Positions 1 to 6,274 of a stretch of 8,890 nt of DNA are shown here, one piece after another. Every line of letters starts with the position of its first letter. Within the stretch, counting starts at the first letter, position 1. The notes beneath the pieces are model-generated. The model did no database searches. It had not been told where the DNA came from and saw only the letters and a program-made list of their open reading frames with translations. Source of the stretch: a bacterium. GTDB lineage: Bacteria; Cyanobacteriota; Vampirovibrionia; Gastranaerophilales; Gastranaerophilaceae. The stretch covers positions 1-8,890 of the forward strand of contig SFZC01000079.1 in NCBI GenBank assembly GCA_004558955.1, read 5' to 3'. Both the position numbers and the translations under genes were made by a program.

Positions 1-285
1 CATCGGGCCGACCACCGGAACTAGTGTACACGCAACAGCTGTTCCACCCAGCATTCCAATGGCTGCGATTGGGTGTTTTATAAGTACCGTAACAGGACTC
101 CATAAACCTTTTGCAAAGTTTGTAATTGCTTCATCGGCATCAAATTTTCCGTTGTTTGATTTGTCCTCTTTTACTTCTTTCTTGCGAGAAGTGAAATTAG
201 TTTGAGAAATTGCCTGATTTTTTAATTTGTTTTGAGTTTTGTAATTTTGAGAGGTTAAATAACTTCCATTAATACTTAAATCCAT
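1..285 (-). CDS. Hypothetical protein, N-terminal 95 residues (cut by window edge)
   Basis: An open frame starts at an ATG (283-285) and runs without a stop off the left edge, so only the first 95 residues are seen. A purine-rich AAGG lies about 10 nt before the ATG, which supports this start. Residues 1 to about 40 are polar and rich in Asn, Gln, Ser and Lys, with no signal peptide. A mixed-charge linker follows (KKEVKEDKSNNGKFDADEA), then a segment reading FAKGLWSPVTVLIKHP. From about residue 70 on the chain turns hydrophobic (AAIGMLGGTAVACTLVPVVG) and looks like the first of one or more membrane helices. I do not recognise the family with certainty. The layout, a polar N-terminus before glycine-rich hydrophobic helices, resembles short proteins I associate with Gastranaerophilales genomes, but that is memory, not a search. 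It has its own candidate promoter and lies downstream of the glnA terminator, so it is probably transcribed alone. Confidence 0.75.
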   Translation of the reverse strand, partial: MDLSINGSYLTSQNYKTQNKLKNQAISQTNFTSRKKEVKEDKSNNGKFDADEAITNFAKGLWSPVTVLIKHPIAAIGMLGGTAVACTLVPVVGPM

Positions 286-325
286 GTATTTTTTACCTTT
301 TCCTTTTACCTATATTTATATAAAG

Positions 326-354
326 GTATAATTGTCAGATTTTTTGCTAGTCAG
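326..354 (-). promoter_or_regulatory. Candidate promoter for the left-edge hypothetical gene
   Basis: Read on the minus strand, CTGACT (349-354) and TTATAC (326-331) are 17 bp apart, a fair match to a sigma70-type -35/-10 pair. A start near 319 would give a leader of about 34 nt. The area is very AT-rich, so chance matches are common, and a shifted -10 (TATACC, 18-bp spacer) is equally possible. Confidence 0.35.
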
Positions 355-373
355 ACGGTGGGTAAGTGTTCAG

Positions 374-388
374 AATATAGACTATATT
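374..388. repeat. 15-bp palindrome AATATAG-A-CTATATT
   Basis: The two 7-bp arms (374-380 and 382-388) are perfect inverted copies around one central base. The site lies between the glnA terminator and the candidate promoter of the left-edge gene. Its centre is about 62 bp upstream of that promoter's inferred start, a spacing typical of class I activator sites. Function is inference; in AT-rich DNA such a palindrome can occur by chance. Confidence 0.35.
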
Positions 389-414
389 TGAATATCTTGG
401 GGTTTATATTTCTT

Positions 415-460
415 AATAAAAAACAAACTCTTAAATAATCGAGTATTTAAGAGTTTGTTT
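415..460 (-). terminator. Intrinsic terminator of glnA
   Basis: The arms 421-437 and 444-460 are perfect inverted repeats of 17 bp with a 6-base loop (ATCGAG on the plus strand). On the minus strand the stem is followed directly by TTTATTAA, making a run of six T together with the stem end. It begins 7 nt past the glnA stop codon. There is no T-run on the plus-strand side, so it acts for minus-strand transcripts. Confidence 0.9.
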
Positions 461-467
461 GTGGTGT

Positions 468-1832
468 TTAGTATCTTTCCAAATATCTGTCGAGTTCCCA
501 TTGTGAAACGTAAGTTCTAAAGGAATCCCATTCTTTTTTCTTCGCCGTTTTAAATTCGTTGAAGATGTGTTCGCCAAGTGCTGCTTTTGCAACGAGAGAT
601 TTGTCCATTTGTTCAAGTGCTTCTGCCAAACTTCCCGGAAGTGAGTCAATTCTTTGTTTTTTACGTTCTTTGGAAGTTAATTTGTAAATGTTGCTTTCAA
701 CAGGAGCCGGCGGGTCAATTTTGTTTCTGATACCGTCCAAGCAGGCTTCCAAAATTGCCGCAAATGCTAAATATGGGTTACATGCAGGGTCTGGTGATCT
801 CAATTCAACCCTTGTTGAAATTCCACGTTTTGCGGGAACTCTTAACAATGCACTTCTGTTTGCCAATGACCAAGCCAAATATACAGGTGCTTCATAACCA
901 GGAACAAGTCGTTTGTAACTGTTTACAATAGGATTTGTTACCGCAGTAATACTTTTTACATGTTTTAGCAAACCGCCGATTGAATATTTTGCATTGTCTG
1001 ATAATTGATATTCTGCTTTTTCATCATAAAATGCGTTTTTGTTGCCTTCAAACAACGAAATGTTGCAGTGCATACCTGAACCGTTAATTCCGAAAATCGG
1101 TTTTGGCATAAAGGTTGCGTGCAAATTATGTTGTTGAGCAATCGCTTTTACTGCAATTCTAAAGGTTGTAACGTTGTCTGCTGCCGTTAGAATATCAGCA
1201 TATCTAAAGTCGATTTCGTGTTGACCGTCAGCCACTTCGTGGTGGGAAGCTTCAATATCAAAGCCCATTTCCTGTAAAGTCAAAACTATGTCTGAACGTA
1301 CATCTTCGCCCAAATCTTCAGGCCCTACATCATAATATCCCGCTCTATCTTGAGTTTCTGTTGTTACATTACCGTCTTTATCTTTTGCAAATAAGAAAAA
1401 TTCTGCTTCCGGTCCGATATTCATTGAGAATCCGAGTTTTTCGGCTTCCTGCATAACTCGTTTTAAATTGCATCTTGGACAACCTTCAAACGGTGTTCCG
1501 TCTGCGTTATAGATATCACAAATCAATCTTGCTGAATTTACGCCGTTGTTTCCTCTCCAAGGTAAAATTTGAAAACTGTTGATGTCAGGGTGGAAAAACA
1601 TATCAGAAGTTTCAATGCTTCTGAATCCTTTAATTGATGAACCGTCAAGCATAATTTCATTATTCAATGCTTTGTCTATATGTTCTGATGGTATGGACAT
1701 ATTCTTAACTTGACCGTTGATGTCAACAAATTGCAATTTTATGAATTTGATGTTTTGCTCTTTGATAATCTTTTTGATTTCAGTTTTTGTGTAAACTTTT
1801 CCGTCAAGTCTTACATGTTTGAATTCTGTCAT
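468..1832 (-). CDS. glnA: Glutamine synthetase, type I (alpha subtype)
   Basis: Cytosolic dodecameric enzyme that makes glutamine from glutamate, ammonia and ATP, the entry point of nitrogen assimilation. The 454-residue protein is close to the usual length of GSI-alpha enzymes and lacks the long insertion of the beta type. Visible family motifs include DGSSIKGF (63-70), the metal and substrate segment GPEAEFFLF, EASHHEVADGQHEIDF, the ATP/active-site segment MPKPIFGINGSGMHCN, the glutamate flap PGYEAP, and RGISTRVELRSPDPACNPYLA. The ATG at 1830-1832 is chosen because AAAGAGG precedes it by 5 nt; a TTG 14 codons further upstream has no such site and sits on top of the inferred mRNA start. Aligned with the Bacillus subtilis enzyme without gaps in this stretch, Ser72 stands where that enzyme has the feedback Arg62, with an Arg one place earlier. 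It is a single-gene unit with its own promoter and terminator. Confidence 0.97.
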   Translation of the reverse strand: MTEFKHVRLDGKVYTKTEIKKIIKEQNIKFIKLQFVDINGQVKNMSIPSEHIDKALNNEIMLDGSSIKGFRSIETSDMFFHPDINSFQILPWRGNNGVNSARLICDIYNADGTPFEGCPRCNLKRVMQEAEKLGFSMNIGPEAEFFLFAKDKDGNVTTETQDRAGYYDVGPEDLGEDVRSDIVLTLQEMGFDIEASHHEVADGQHEIDFRYADILTAADNVTTFRIAVKAIAQQHNLHATFMPKPIFGINGSGMHCNISLFEGNKNAFYDEKAEYQLSDNAKYSIGGLLKHVKSITAVTNPIVNSYKRLVPGYEAPVYLAWSLANRSALLRVPAKRGISTRVELRSPDPACNPYLAFAAILEACLDGIRNKIDPPAPVESNIYKLTSKERKKQRIDSLPGSLAEALEQMDKSLVAKAALGEHIFNEFKTAKKKEWDSFRTYVSQWELDRYLERY

Positions 1833-1837
1833 ACTAA

Positions 1838-1844
1838 CCTCTTT
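1838..1844 (-). promoter_or_regulatory. Ribosome binding site that fixes the glnA start
   Basis: Minus-strand AAAGAGG lies 5 nt before the ATG at 1830-1832. It favours this start over the in-frame TTG at 1872-1874, which would add a Glu/Lys-rich 14-residue extension not expected in the family. Confidence 0.8.
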
Positions 1845-1885
1845 CTTCTCTAGTGTATTTTCTCTTTCTTCCAAATTACTTTCTA

Positions 1886-1914
1886 ACTATAAAAACTTTT
1901 TGCAAAAAGGTCAA
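1886..1914 (-). promoter_or_regulatory. glnA promoter (TTGACC - 17 bp - TATAGT)
   Basis: On the minus strand the -35 box TTGACC (1909-1914) and -10 box TATAGT (1886-1891) are exactly 17 bp apart, each one mismatch from the sigma70 consensus. Transcription would start near 1879, giving a leader of about 47 nt that holds the ribosome site. The spacer contains the perfect 14-bp palindrome CTTTTTGCAAAAAG (1896-1909), which overlaps the end of the -35 box. Confidence 0.75.
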
Positions 1915-1923
1915 GTTTTTTGG

Positions 1924-1941
1924 TGTAAAGATTATGTAAAG
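1924..1941. promoter_or_regulatory. Tandem TGTAAAG repeat upstream of glnA, possible activator site
   Basis: TGTAAAG occurs at 1924-1930 and again at 1935-1941, copies 11 bp apart, that is on the same face of the helix. On the minus strand this reads CTTTACA-TAAT-CTTTACA, ending 9 bp before the -35 box. Tandem direct half-sites at this distance are typical of response-regulator type activators. The pattern fits neither the GlnR/TnrA palindrome (TGTNA-N7-TNACA) nor the NtcA box (GTA-N8-TAC). The binding protein is unknown. Confidence 0.4.
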
Positions 1942-1968
1942 GTCGTTTCGAGATTTTCAAAATAAAAC

Positions 1969-2028
1969 AAAAAATACCAAATATTTTTCTAATAATTGAA
2001 TAATAAGAAAATAAATTTGGTATTTTTT
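1969..2028 (-). terminator. Long hairpin ending the proS-panD unit
   Basis: Arms 1969-1982 and 2015-2028 are perfect 14-bp inverted repeats (AAAAAATACCAAAT and its complement). The 32-base interior can continue the stem imperfectly (1983-1990 against 2006-2012). The 3' arm ends in six T on either strand, and on the minus strand GTTTTATTTT follows. It lies about 76 nt past the panD stop. Because the next gene, glnA, is read in the same direction, the minus-strand reading is the useful one, although the hairpin could stop transcripts both ways. Confidence 0.65.
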
Positions 2029-2104
2029 AGTTGTTTATATTTTGTCTTTTTATTTTTCTTTAAATTTTTTAAAATTATTTAAGGCTTTACAAACTTAACA
2101 ATGT

Positions 2105-2461
2105 TTATTTTGTTTCAAGAATTTTGTTATTTTCGTCAACAATAACGATTGTAGGTTTGTGGTTTGCAAGTTCTTTTTCTTCAAATTGACCGTAAGTTAC
2201 GATAATAACTTTGTCGCCTTTTTGAACTTTTCTTGCCGCTGCACCATTTAGGCAAATTTCGCCTGAGCCTGCTTTTCCTTTGATAATGTAGGTTTGAAAT
2301 CTTTCACCGTTGTTAACGTCAAGAATTTCAACCTTTTGCCATTCTCTCATATTTGCGGCTTTTAAAAGTGCTTCATCTATTGTTATTGAGCCGACATAGT
2401 TAAGATTTGCATCTGTAACTGTTGCTCTGTGTATTTTTGATTGTAAAAATTCTAATAACAT
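2105..2461 (-). CDS. panD: Aspartate 1-decarboxylase (pyruvoyl proenzyme)
   Basis: Cytosolic tetrameric enzyme that converts aspartate to beta-alanine, the precursor of pantothenate and coenzyme A. The proenzyme cuts itself before a serine that becomes the pyruvoyl group. That site is visible as Gly24-Ser25 (YVGSITID), at the canonical position. Lys9, Arg54, Thr57 and Tyr58 (GERFQTY) and Asn72 of NGAAA match the known catalytic and processing residues of the Escherichia coli enzyme. Length 118 residues is normal. The ATG is preceded by AGAGG at 9 nt. It follows proS by 21 nt and is probably co-transcribed with it, ending at the hairpin 1969-2028. No panB or panC lies in the window, so the rest of the pathway must be encoded elsewhere. 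Confidence 0.97.
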   Translation of the reverse strand: MLLEFLQSKIHRATVTDANLNYVGSITIDEALLKAANMREWQKVEILDVNNGERFQTYIIKGKAGSGEICLNGAAARKVQKGDKVIIVTYGQFEEKELANHKPTIVIVDENNKILETK

Positions 2462-2482
2462 TTAATTTTACCTCTATTTTTA

Positions 2483-4216
2483 TTAAAGAGCCTTTACTGC
2501 CTCTATAACTCTTTTTATTGCTTCTTCAGGTTTTACAACTTCTTTTTCACCTGTTTGTCTTGTTACAAATTCTACGTTGCCTTCATTGATTGTCTTTCCG
2601 ACCGTAATTCTGTAAGGGAAACCAATCAAATCAGCATCTTTGAATTTTACGCCAGGACGTTCTTCACGGTCATCAATAACCGCTTCAACACCGTTTTGTA
2701 ACAATTCGTCATAAATTCTTTGTGCAGTTTGCATTTGAAGTTCATCTTTAATACTTACCGGAACAACCGTTACATGGTACGGAGCAATAGCCAAAGGCCA
2801 TTTAATACCGTGTTCATCGTGGTGTGCTTCAACAGCAGCAGCAGCTGTTCTTGTAATTCCGATACCGTAGCAACCCATAATGTAAGGTTTTGTTTTTCCG
2901 TCAGAATCAAGATATACCGCATTCATCGGTTTTGAATATTTTGTTCCTAATTGGAAAATGTTACCGACTTCAATGCCTCGAGTAACTTTTAACGGTTTTC
3001 CGCATTCAGGACAAAATTCTCCGGCTTCCACCAATCTCAAATCTGCATATTTGATTTCGTCAATGCCTAAATCTTCAAGGTTTGTACCTACTTGGTGAAC
3101 ATCTGTTTGGTTAATTCCGACAACAAAGTTTTTCATTTCTTTTACAGTATTATCAGCAATGATTGTAACATCGTTAAAGCCTTTAGGTCCGATAAATCCA
3201 GGAATTGCATTAAATCCGTGTTGTTGCATAAGTTCTTCAATTTCGGCGGAAGATGCAATTCTGATATCCATTCCGCCTACTGCGTTCATCAATTTTGTTT
3301 CTTCAACGGTTTTATCCGCTCTGATTAGTGCGATTACAGGTTTTTTATCAATAATATATACCAAAGATTTCAAAATCAAAGTTGAAGGAATTTTTAATAA
3401 TTCCGACAATTCAACGATTGAATGTGCGTTTGGAGTGTCGATAACTTCGTTTTTTGCAAAGTATTCTTTTCCGTCAACAACTGCTGGCGGTAAGTTTGAC
3501 ACTGCGTGGTTTGAGTTTGCGGAATAATCGCAATCCTCACAATAGAAAACATCGTTTTCTCCCGCATCTGTGTCTGTGATTACCATAAATTCGTGAGATA
3601 CACTACCGCCGATAGCACCTGAATCGGATTGAACCATTTTTGTATCAAGTCCGCAACGTTTGAAAATATTTCTGTAGGCTTGAGCCATATTTTCATATTC
3701 TTTATCAAGTTCTTCCTGAGAAGTTCCGAAACTGTAGGCGTCCTTCATAATAAATTCTCTACCTCTCAAAAGTCCGAAACGAGGACGAACTTCATCTCTG
3801 AATTTCGATTGAATTTGGTAAAGATTTGTCGGTAATTGTTTATAAGATTTGATAATATCACGAGCAACCGAAGTGATAATTTCTTCGTGTGTCGGTCCTA
3901 AGCACATTTCTCTGTTGTGTCTGTCACGAAGTCGCATAAGTTCTTTTCCGTAAGCTTCCCAACGTCCAGATTCAATCCACAACTCTTTTGGTTGAACAAA
4001 CGGCATCAAAAGTTCTTGAGCACCTGCTTTATCCATTTCATCTCTTATGATATTTTCAACTTTTTTCAAGACCTTCCACATCAAGGGCAAAAATGTATAA
4101 ACACCTGATGTAAGTTTCTTTATATATCCCGCTCTTGCAAGCATTTTGTGCGAAATAACCTCAGCATCAGAAGGGAATTCTCTCAAGGTTTGCACAAATA
4201 ATTTTGACATTTTCAT
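2483..4216 (-). CDS. proS: Prolyl-tRNA synthetase, bacterial type with editing domain
   Basis: Cytosolic class II synthetase that charges tRNA-Pro. The 577-residue length is that of bacterial ProRS with the inserted editing domain. Domains in order: catalytic core with the proline-recognition motif GPTHEE (107-112), class II motif 2 from FRDEVRPRFGLLRGREF (139-155), then the YbaK-like insertion of roughly residues 225-405, which hydrolyses mischarged Ala-tRNA-Pro. Motif 3, GIGITR (451-456), follows, and then the anticodon-binding domain from about 485 to the end. Two CxxC pairs (Cys226/229 and Cys402/405) flank the insertion and may bind zinc; the E. coli enzyme lacks them. The start at 4214-4216 is preceded by GAGG at 10 nt; a second in-frame ATG two codons later is possible. 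The 88-nt gap to the TPR gene upstream holds no clear terminator. Confidence 0.97.
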   Translation of the reverse strand: MKMSKLFVQTLREFPSDAEVISHKMLARAGYIKKLTSGVYTFLPLMWKVLKKVENIIRDEMDKAGAQELLMPFVQPKELWIESGRWEAYGKELMRLRDRHNREMCLGPTHEEIITSVARDIIKSYKQLPTNLYQIQSKFRDEVRPRFGLLRGREFIMKDAYSFGTSQEELDKEYENMAQAYRNIFKRCGLDTKMVQSDSGAIGGSVSHEFMVITDTDAGENDVFYCEDCDYSANSNHAVSNLPPAVVDGKEYFAKNEVIDTPNAHSIVELSELLKIPSTLILKSLVYIIDKKPVIALIRADKTVEETKLMNAVGGMDIRIASSAEIEELMQQHGFNAIPGFIGPKGFNDVTIIADNTVKEMKNFVVGINQTDVHQVGTNLEDLGIDEIKYADLRLVEAGEFCPECGKPLKVTRGIEVGNIFQLGTKYSKPMNAVYLDSDGKTKPYIMGCYGIGITRTAAAAVEAHHDEHGIKWPLAIAPYHVTVVPVSIKDELQMQTAQRIYDELLQNGVEAVIDDREERPGVKFKDADLIGFPYRITVGKTINEGNVEFVTRQTGEKEVVKPEEAIKRVIEAVKAL

Positions 4217-4250
4217 TTTTCATAATCCTCATTTTCTTATTTAATGTCTT

Positions 4251-4281
4251 TATGTTAGCACAAACAGTTTTTGTATGTTAG
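4251..4281. repeat. Short direct repeat TATGTTAG in the gap before proS
   Basis: Two identical 8-bp copies (4251-4258 and 4274-4281) lie 23 bp apart in the 88-nt gap between the TPR gene and proS. They flank a weak inverted repeat (ACAAA-CAGTT-TTTGT). No convincing promoter or terminator is visible, so this could be a control site or chance. Confidence 0.25.
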
Positions 4282-4304
4282 TTTGATATGAAGGTTGTTA
4301 AGTA

Positions 4305-5228
4305 TTATTTAATGTGACTGAGTTCGTGTTTTGCTTTTGTTAGCGGTACAGAAAGGGTTTTGAAATTTCTGATTGCATGTTCCAAGTATTCTTTAGCGTT
4401 CTTGTTCTCCCCGTTTTTGAAATATGCAAGGTAGGTTAAATAGTCCAAATCTCCGTTTTCTTCGCATTGTGAAACCGCATTAGCACCGATGGCTGCCGCC
4501 TCTTCAAAGTTCTGTTCTTTTAATAATATTTTGATTAAGATTTTGTACGCATCAAGGTCGTACGGATTCAATTCGATTGTCTTTTGCAGATTTTCGATTG
4601 CTCCTTCGATGTTGCCAGTTTCATTATCAATCACCGCAAGGTTAAAATATGCCCAACTGTAGTCCGGCGAGAGCTCTAAAACCTTGTTAAATTTTTCTCT
4701 TGCCGAGTCTAAATCTCCAAGTTCTTTAAAGATATTTCCGATGTAAAAATGTGCGTAAATATCCTCATCGTTTAAATCTATTGTGGTTTGGAAATTCTCC
4801 ATAGCCTTGATATAATCTTTTGTTTTGAAATAAATTAAACCTAAATTGAAATATGAGTTTGAATCCTCGTTATCGTCTTTCAATATTTTTTCAAAGCACT
4901 CAATAGCCTTGTCATATTCTTTCAATTCAATATAAACAAGTCCGAGATTGTAGGTGGAATCCATTGAGTCGGGTGAAATTTCAAGTGATTTCAGGTAGGC
5001 TTCTTTTGCATTAGCAAATTTTTTTAATTTTTCGTAAACAATTCCCAAATTGTAAAAAATTCCGTCATCATTGCTGAAGTTTTTAGATAAATAAAGCAAA
5101 TGCCCTAGTGCTTCTTCGTTAAATCCCGAATCCATAAGAAGAACAGCCAATTTTCTTCTTGCTTGAAAATTTGAGCTGTCCTCTTTGATTATATTTTGTA
5201 ATTCTTCTATTTTATCAAGTTTTGACAT
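4305..5228 (-). CDS. TPR-repeat protein of unknown function
   Basis: The 307-residue protein has no signal peptide or membrane helix and is almost entirely tetratricopeptide repeat. About seven consecutive 34-residue units can be followed from about residue 40 to 290, with typical marks such as YNLGLVYIELKEYDKAIECF, YFNLGLIYFKTKDY and WAYFNLAVIDNETGN. Such proteins are helical scaffolds that bind other proteins; no catalytic domain is attached, and the partner cannot be read from sequence. The start ATG lies only 8 nt after the stop of the secreted-protein gene and has no recognisable ribosome site (the interval is TAATAAAAACG-like), which suggests translational coupling to that gene. The pairing hints that the two act together, but a cytosolic scaffold and an exported protein need not touch. 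proS follows after 88 nt. Confidence 0.9.
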   Translation of the reverse strand: MSKLDKIEELQNIIKEDSSNFQARRKLAVLLMDSGFNEEALGHLLYLSKNFSNDDGIFYNLGIVYEKLKKFANAKEAYLKSLEISPDSMDSTYNLGLVYIELKEYDKAIECFEKILKDDNEDSNSYFNLGLIYFKTKDYIKAMENFQTTIDLNDEDIYAHFYIGNIFKELGDLDSAREKFNKVLELSPDYSWAYFNLAVIDNETGNIEGAIENLQKTIELNPYDLDAYKILIKILLKEQNFEEAAAIGANAVSQCEENGDLDYLTYLAYFKNGENKNAKEYLEHAIRNFKTLSVPLTKAKHELSHIK

Positions 5229-5236
5229 CGTTTTTA

Positions 5237-5923
5237 TTATATAACCGGAACATCAATAGGGTCAACTAAGATGACGTTCAAGATTTCGTCTTTTGCTATA
5301 TTAACGTGTTTACCTTTTTTTATCATATCCGCAATGCTTCCGTAAATAAAGTAGCCGGCCGTACCGATTGCACCGCCAAAGGCACTGACAGGAACTGTTA
5401 CATATTTCCAACCGCTGTCATCTACGATATCTTCGCCCCATTCAATGCTGTTTTTTGTGATTTCTGCAGATTTTGCACAAGTTTGTCTCCAAGCATCGCC
5501 ATAGCCTCTTGTTGTTGTAATTCCTCCATCATAAGTCATATCGGTTCTGCCTACAACATTTAGAGACAACGGTAGTTGGCGACCGTTCGGGGTTACAACG
5601 TGGTCAAAGTTAATGTACAAAATTGCACCTTTTGACATTCTTTTAGGTTGTTGAATTGAAGTTATATCCCCTCTAATGATTGACCCCGCAGGTAAAATTA
5701 CGTCATTAGCATCGTCTTCCGTTGTTTGGTCAGTTAAAAGCATTGCGGAAAAACTGTTGCCTGTAGTGTTTATTGAAGTGTTAATTCCGTTCAACATTTT
5801 TAACTGCAAATTTGTCCCGGCAGGCATTCTTTTTGTTTTTGCGTTACCGTTAAAAGGTGCGGCAAGTGTGATTTGTGTTGTTATTAACATTGCAAGTATA
5901 AAAGCTATAATTTTTGATTTCAT
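5237..5923 (-). CDS. Exported protein with a repeated PAG(T/S) module, function unknown
   Basis: The 228-residue protein begins with a clear Sec signal peptide: MKSK, then a hydrophobic core (IIAFILAMLITTQITL), with likely cleavage after LAA-type residues near position 21-22. The mature part opens with MPAGTNLQLKMLNGINTSINTTG, continues with VILPAGSIIRGDITSIQ, and then KRMSKGAILYINFDHVVTPNGRQLPL. This pattern of a PAGT strand, a PAGS strand and a basic KRM-G-LYINF strand recalls the beta-rich fold of VirB10/TrbI-like proteins and of many unnamed periplasmic proteins. A glycine-rich stretch (AFGGAIGTAGYFIYGS) and a final strand (ILNVILVDPIDVPVI) follow. No lipobox is present. GAGAGGG lies about 9 nt before the ATG, and a good promoter lies just upstream, so this is the first gene of its unit. 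No conjugation genes are nearby, so a type IV secretion role is unlikely. Function unknown. Confidence 0.85.
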   Translation of the reverse strand: MKSKIIAFILAMLITTQITLAAPFNGNAKTKRMPAGTNLQLKMLNGINTSINTTGNSFSAMLLTDQTTEDDANDVILPAGSIIRGDITSIQQPKRMSKGAILYINFDHVVTPNGRQLPLSLNVVGRTDMTYDGGITTTRGYGDAWRQTCAKSAEITKNSIEWGEDIVDDSGWKYVTVPVSAFGGAIGTAGYFIYGSIADMIKKGKHVNIAKDEILNVILVDPIDVPVI

Positions 5924-5954
5924 GTGTACAATCCCTCTCTTTTCTTTTTTGAGT

Positions 5955-5983
5955 ATTTTATCATATTTTTTCGACTTTGTTAA
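5955..5983 (-). promoter_or_regulatory. Promoter of the exported protein/TPR unit (TTAACA - 17 bp - TAAAAT)
   Basis: Minus-strand TTAACA (5978-5983) and TAAAAT (5955-5960) are 17 bp apart, each one mismatch from consensus. A start near 5948 would leave a leader of about 25 nt containing the GAGAGGG ribosome site. It may also drive proS and panD if transcription crosses the 88-nt gap. Confidence 0.65.
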
Positions 5984-6041
5984 TACTTTTTATATTTTTT
6001 CTTAATAAACTTTCAGCAAATGTCATCTTCTTATTTTGAGC

Positions 6042-6067
6042 AAAAAAATAGCCTCAAAATGAGGCTA
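6042..6067 (-). terminator. Orphan intrinsic terminator
   Basis: TAGCCTCA (6049-6056) and TGAGGCTA (6060-6067) form a perfect 8-bp stem with half G/C pairs and a 3-base loop. On the minus strand it is followed at once by seven T (6042-6048). On the plus strand no T-run follows. The nearest gene on its upstream side, mtnP, is read the other way, so no annotated transcript needs it. It may end a small RNA or shield the downstream promoter from antisense transcription. Confidence 0.75.
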
Positions 6068-6204
6068 AGTTAAATTAAGAATAGCTGGAAGTATGAAAAA
6101 GATTATTTATATTATGGTAAAAATAAAACTTAATTAAATTGTCTGAGTATGCAGTATTGCAAATAGGCTGTTTGGGTAATAAATTGTGAATTTTTGTATC
6201 TTGA

Positions 6205-6274
6205 TTGAAAAAAATTTTGAGTTATTGTACTATAACTGTATTCATTGACAGGGTAGTGTATTAATTAATATAAG
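6205..6274 (+). promoter_or_regulatory. mtnP promoter region, two alternatives
   Basis: The first candidate is TTGAAA (6205-6210), 17 bp, TACTAT (6228-6233). It would start near 6240 and leave a 47-nt leader with the ribosome site AAAGGA. The second has a perfect TTGACA (6245-6250) with TATAAG (6269-6274) at 18 bp. That start would fall near 6281, after the ribosome site, giving a nearly leaderless mRNA, so the first is the better promoter for mtnP as annotated. Confidence 0.4.

Noticed and set aside
431..649. Minus-strand 72-codon frame overlapping the glnA 3' end and terminator
   Set aside because: It runs through the glnA coding end and the terminator hairpin in another frame, with low-complexity residues and no family resemblance.
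1833..1874. Longer glnA reading frame starting at a TTG at 1872-1874
   Set aside because: It adds 14 charged residues foreign to the family, has no ribosome site and would start at about the inferred transcription start, while the ATG at 1830-1832 has AAAGAGG at 5 nt.
1915..1960. Classical GlnR/TnrA or NtcA box upstream of glnA
   Set aside because: Neither TGTNA-N7-TNACA nor GTA-N8-TAC can be fitted on either strand; only direct TGTAAAG copies are present.
3159..3527. Plus-strand open frame of 122 codons opposite proS
   Set aside because: It lies fully inside the well-supported proS gene, and its protein is low-complexity Phe/Ser/Ile-rich with no family motif, as expected of an antisense shadow.
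4217..4304. T-box or other leader element before proS
   Set aside because: The gap is only 88 nt, with no T-box sequence, no terminator stem and only a weak 5-bp inverted repeat.
5676..6005. Plus-strand open frame of 109 codons with hydrophobic stretches
   Set aside because: The hydrophobic parts are the complement of the exported protein's signal peptide and of the AT-rich promoter region; it has no ribosome site and no domain.
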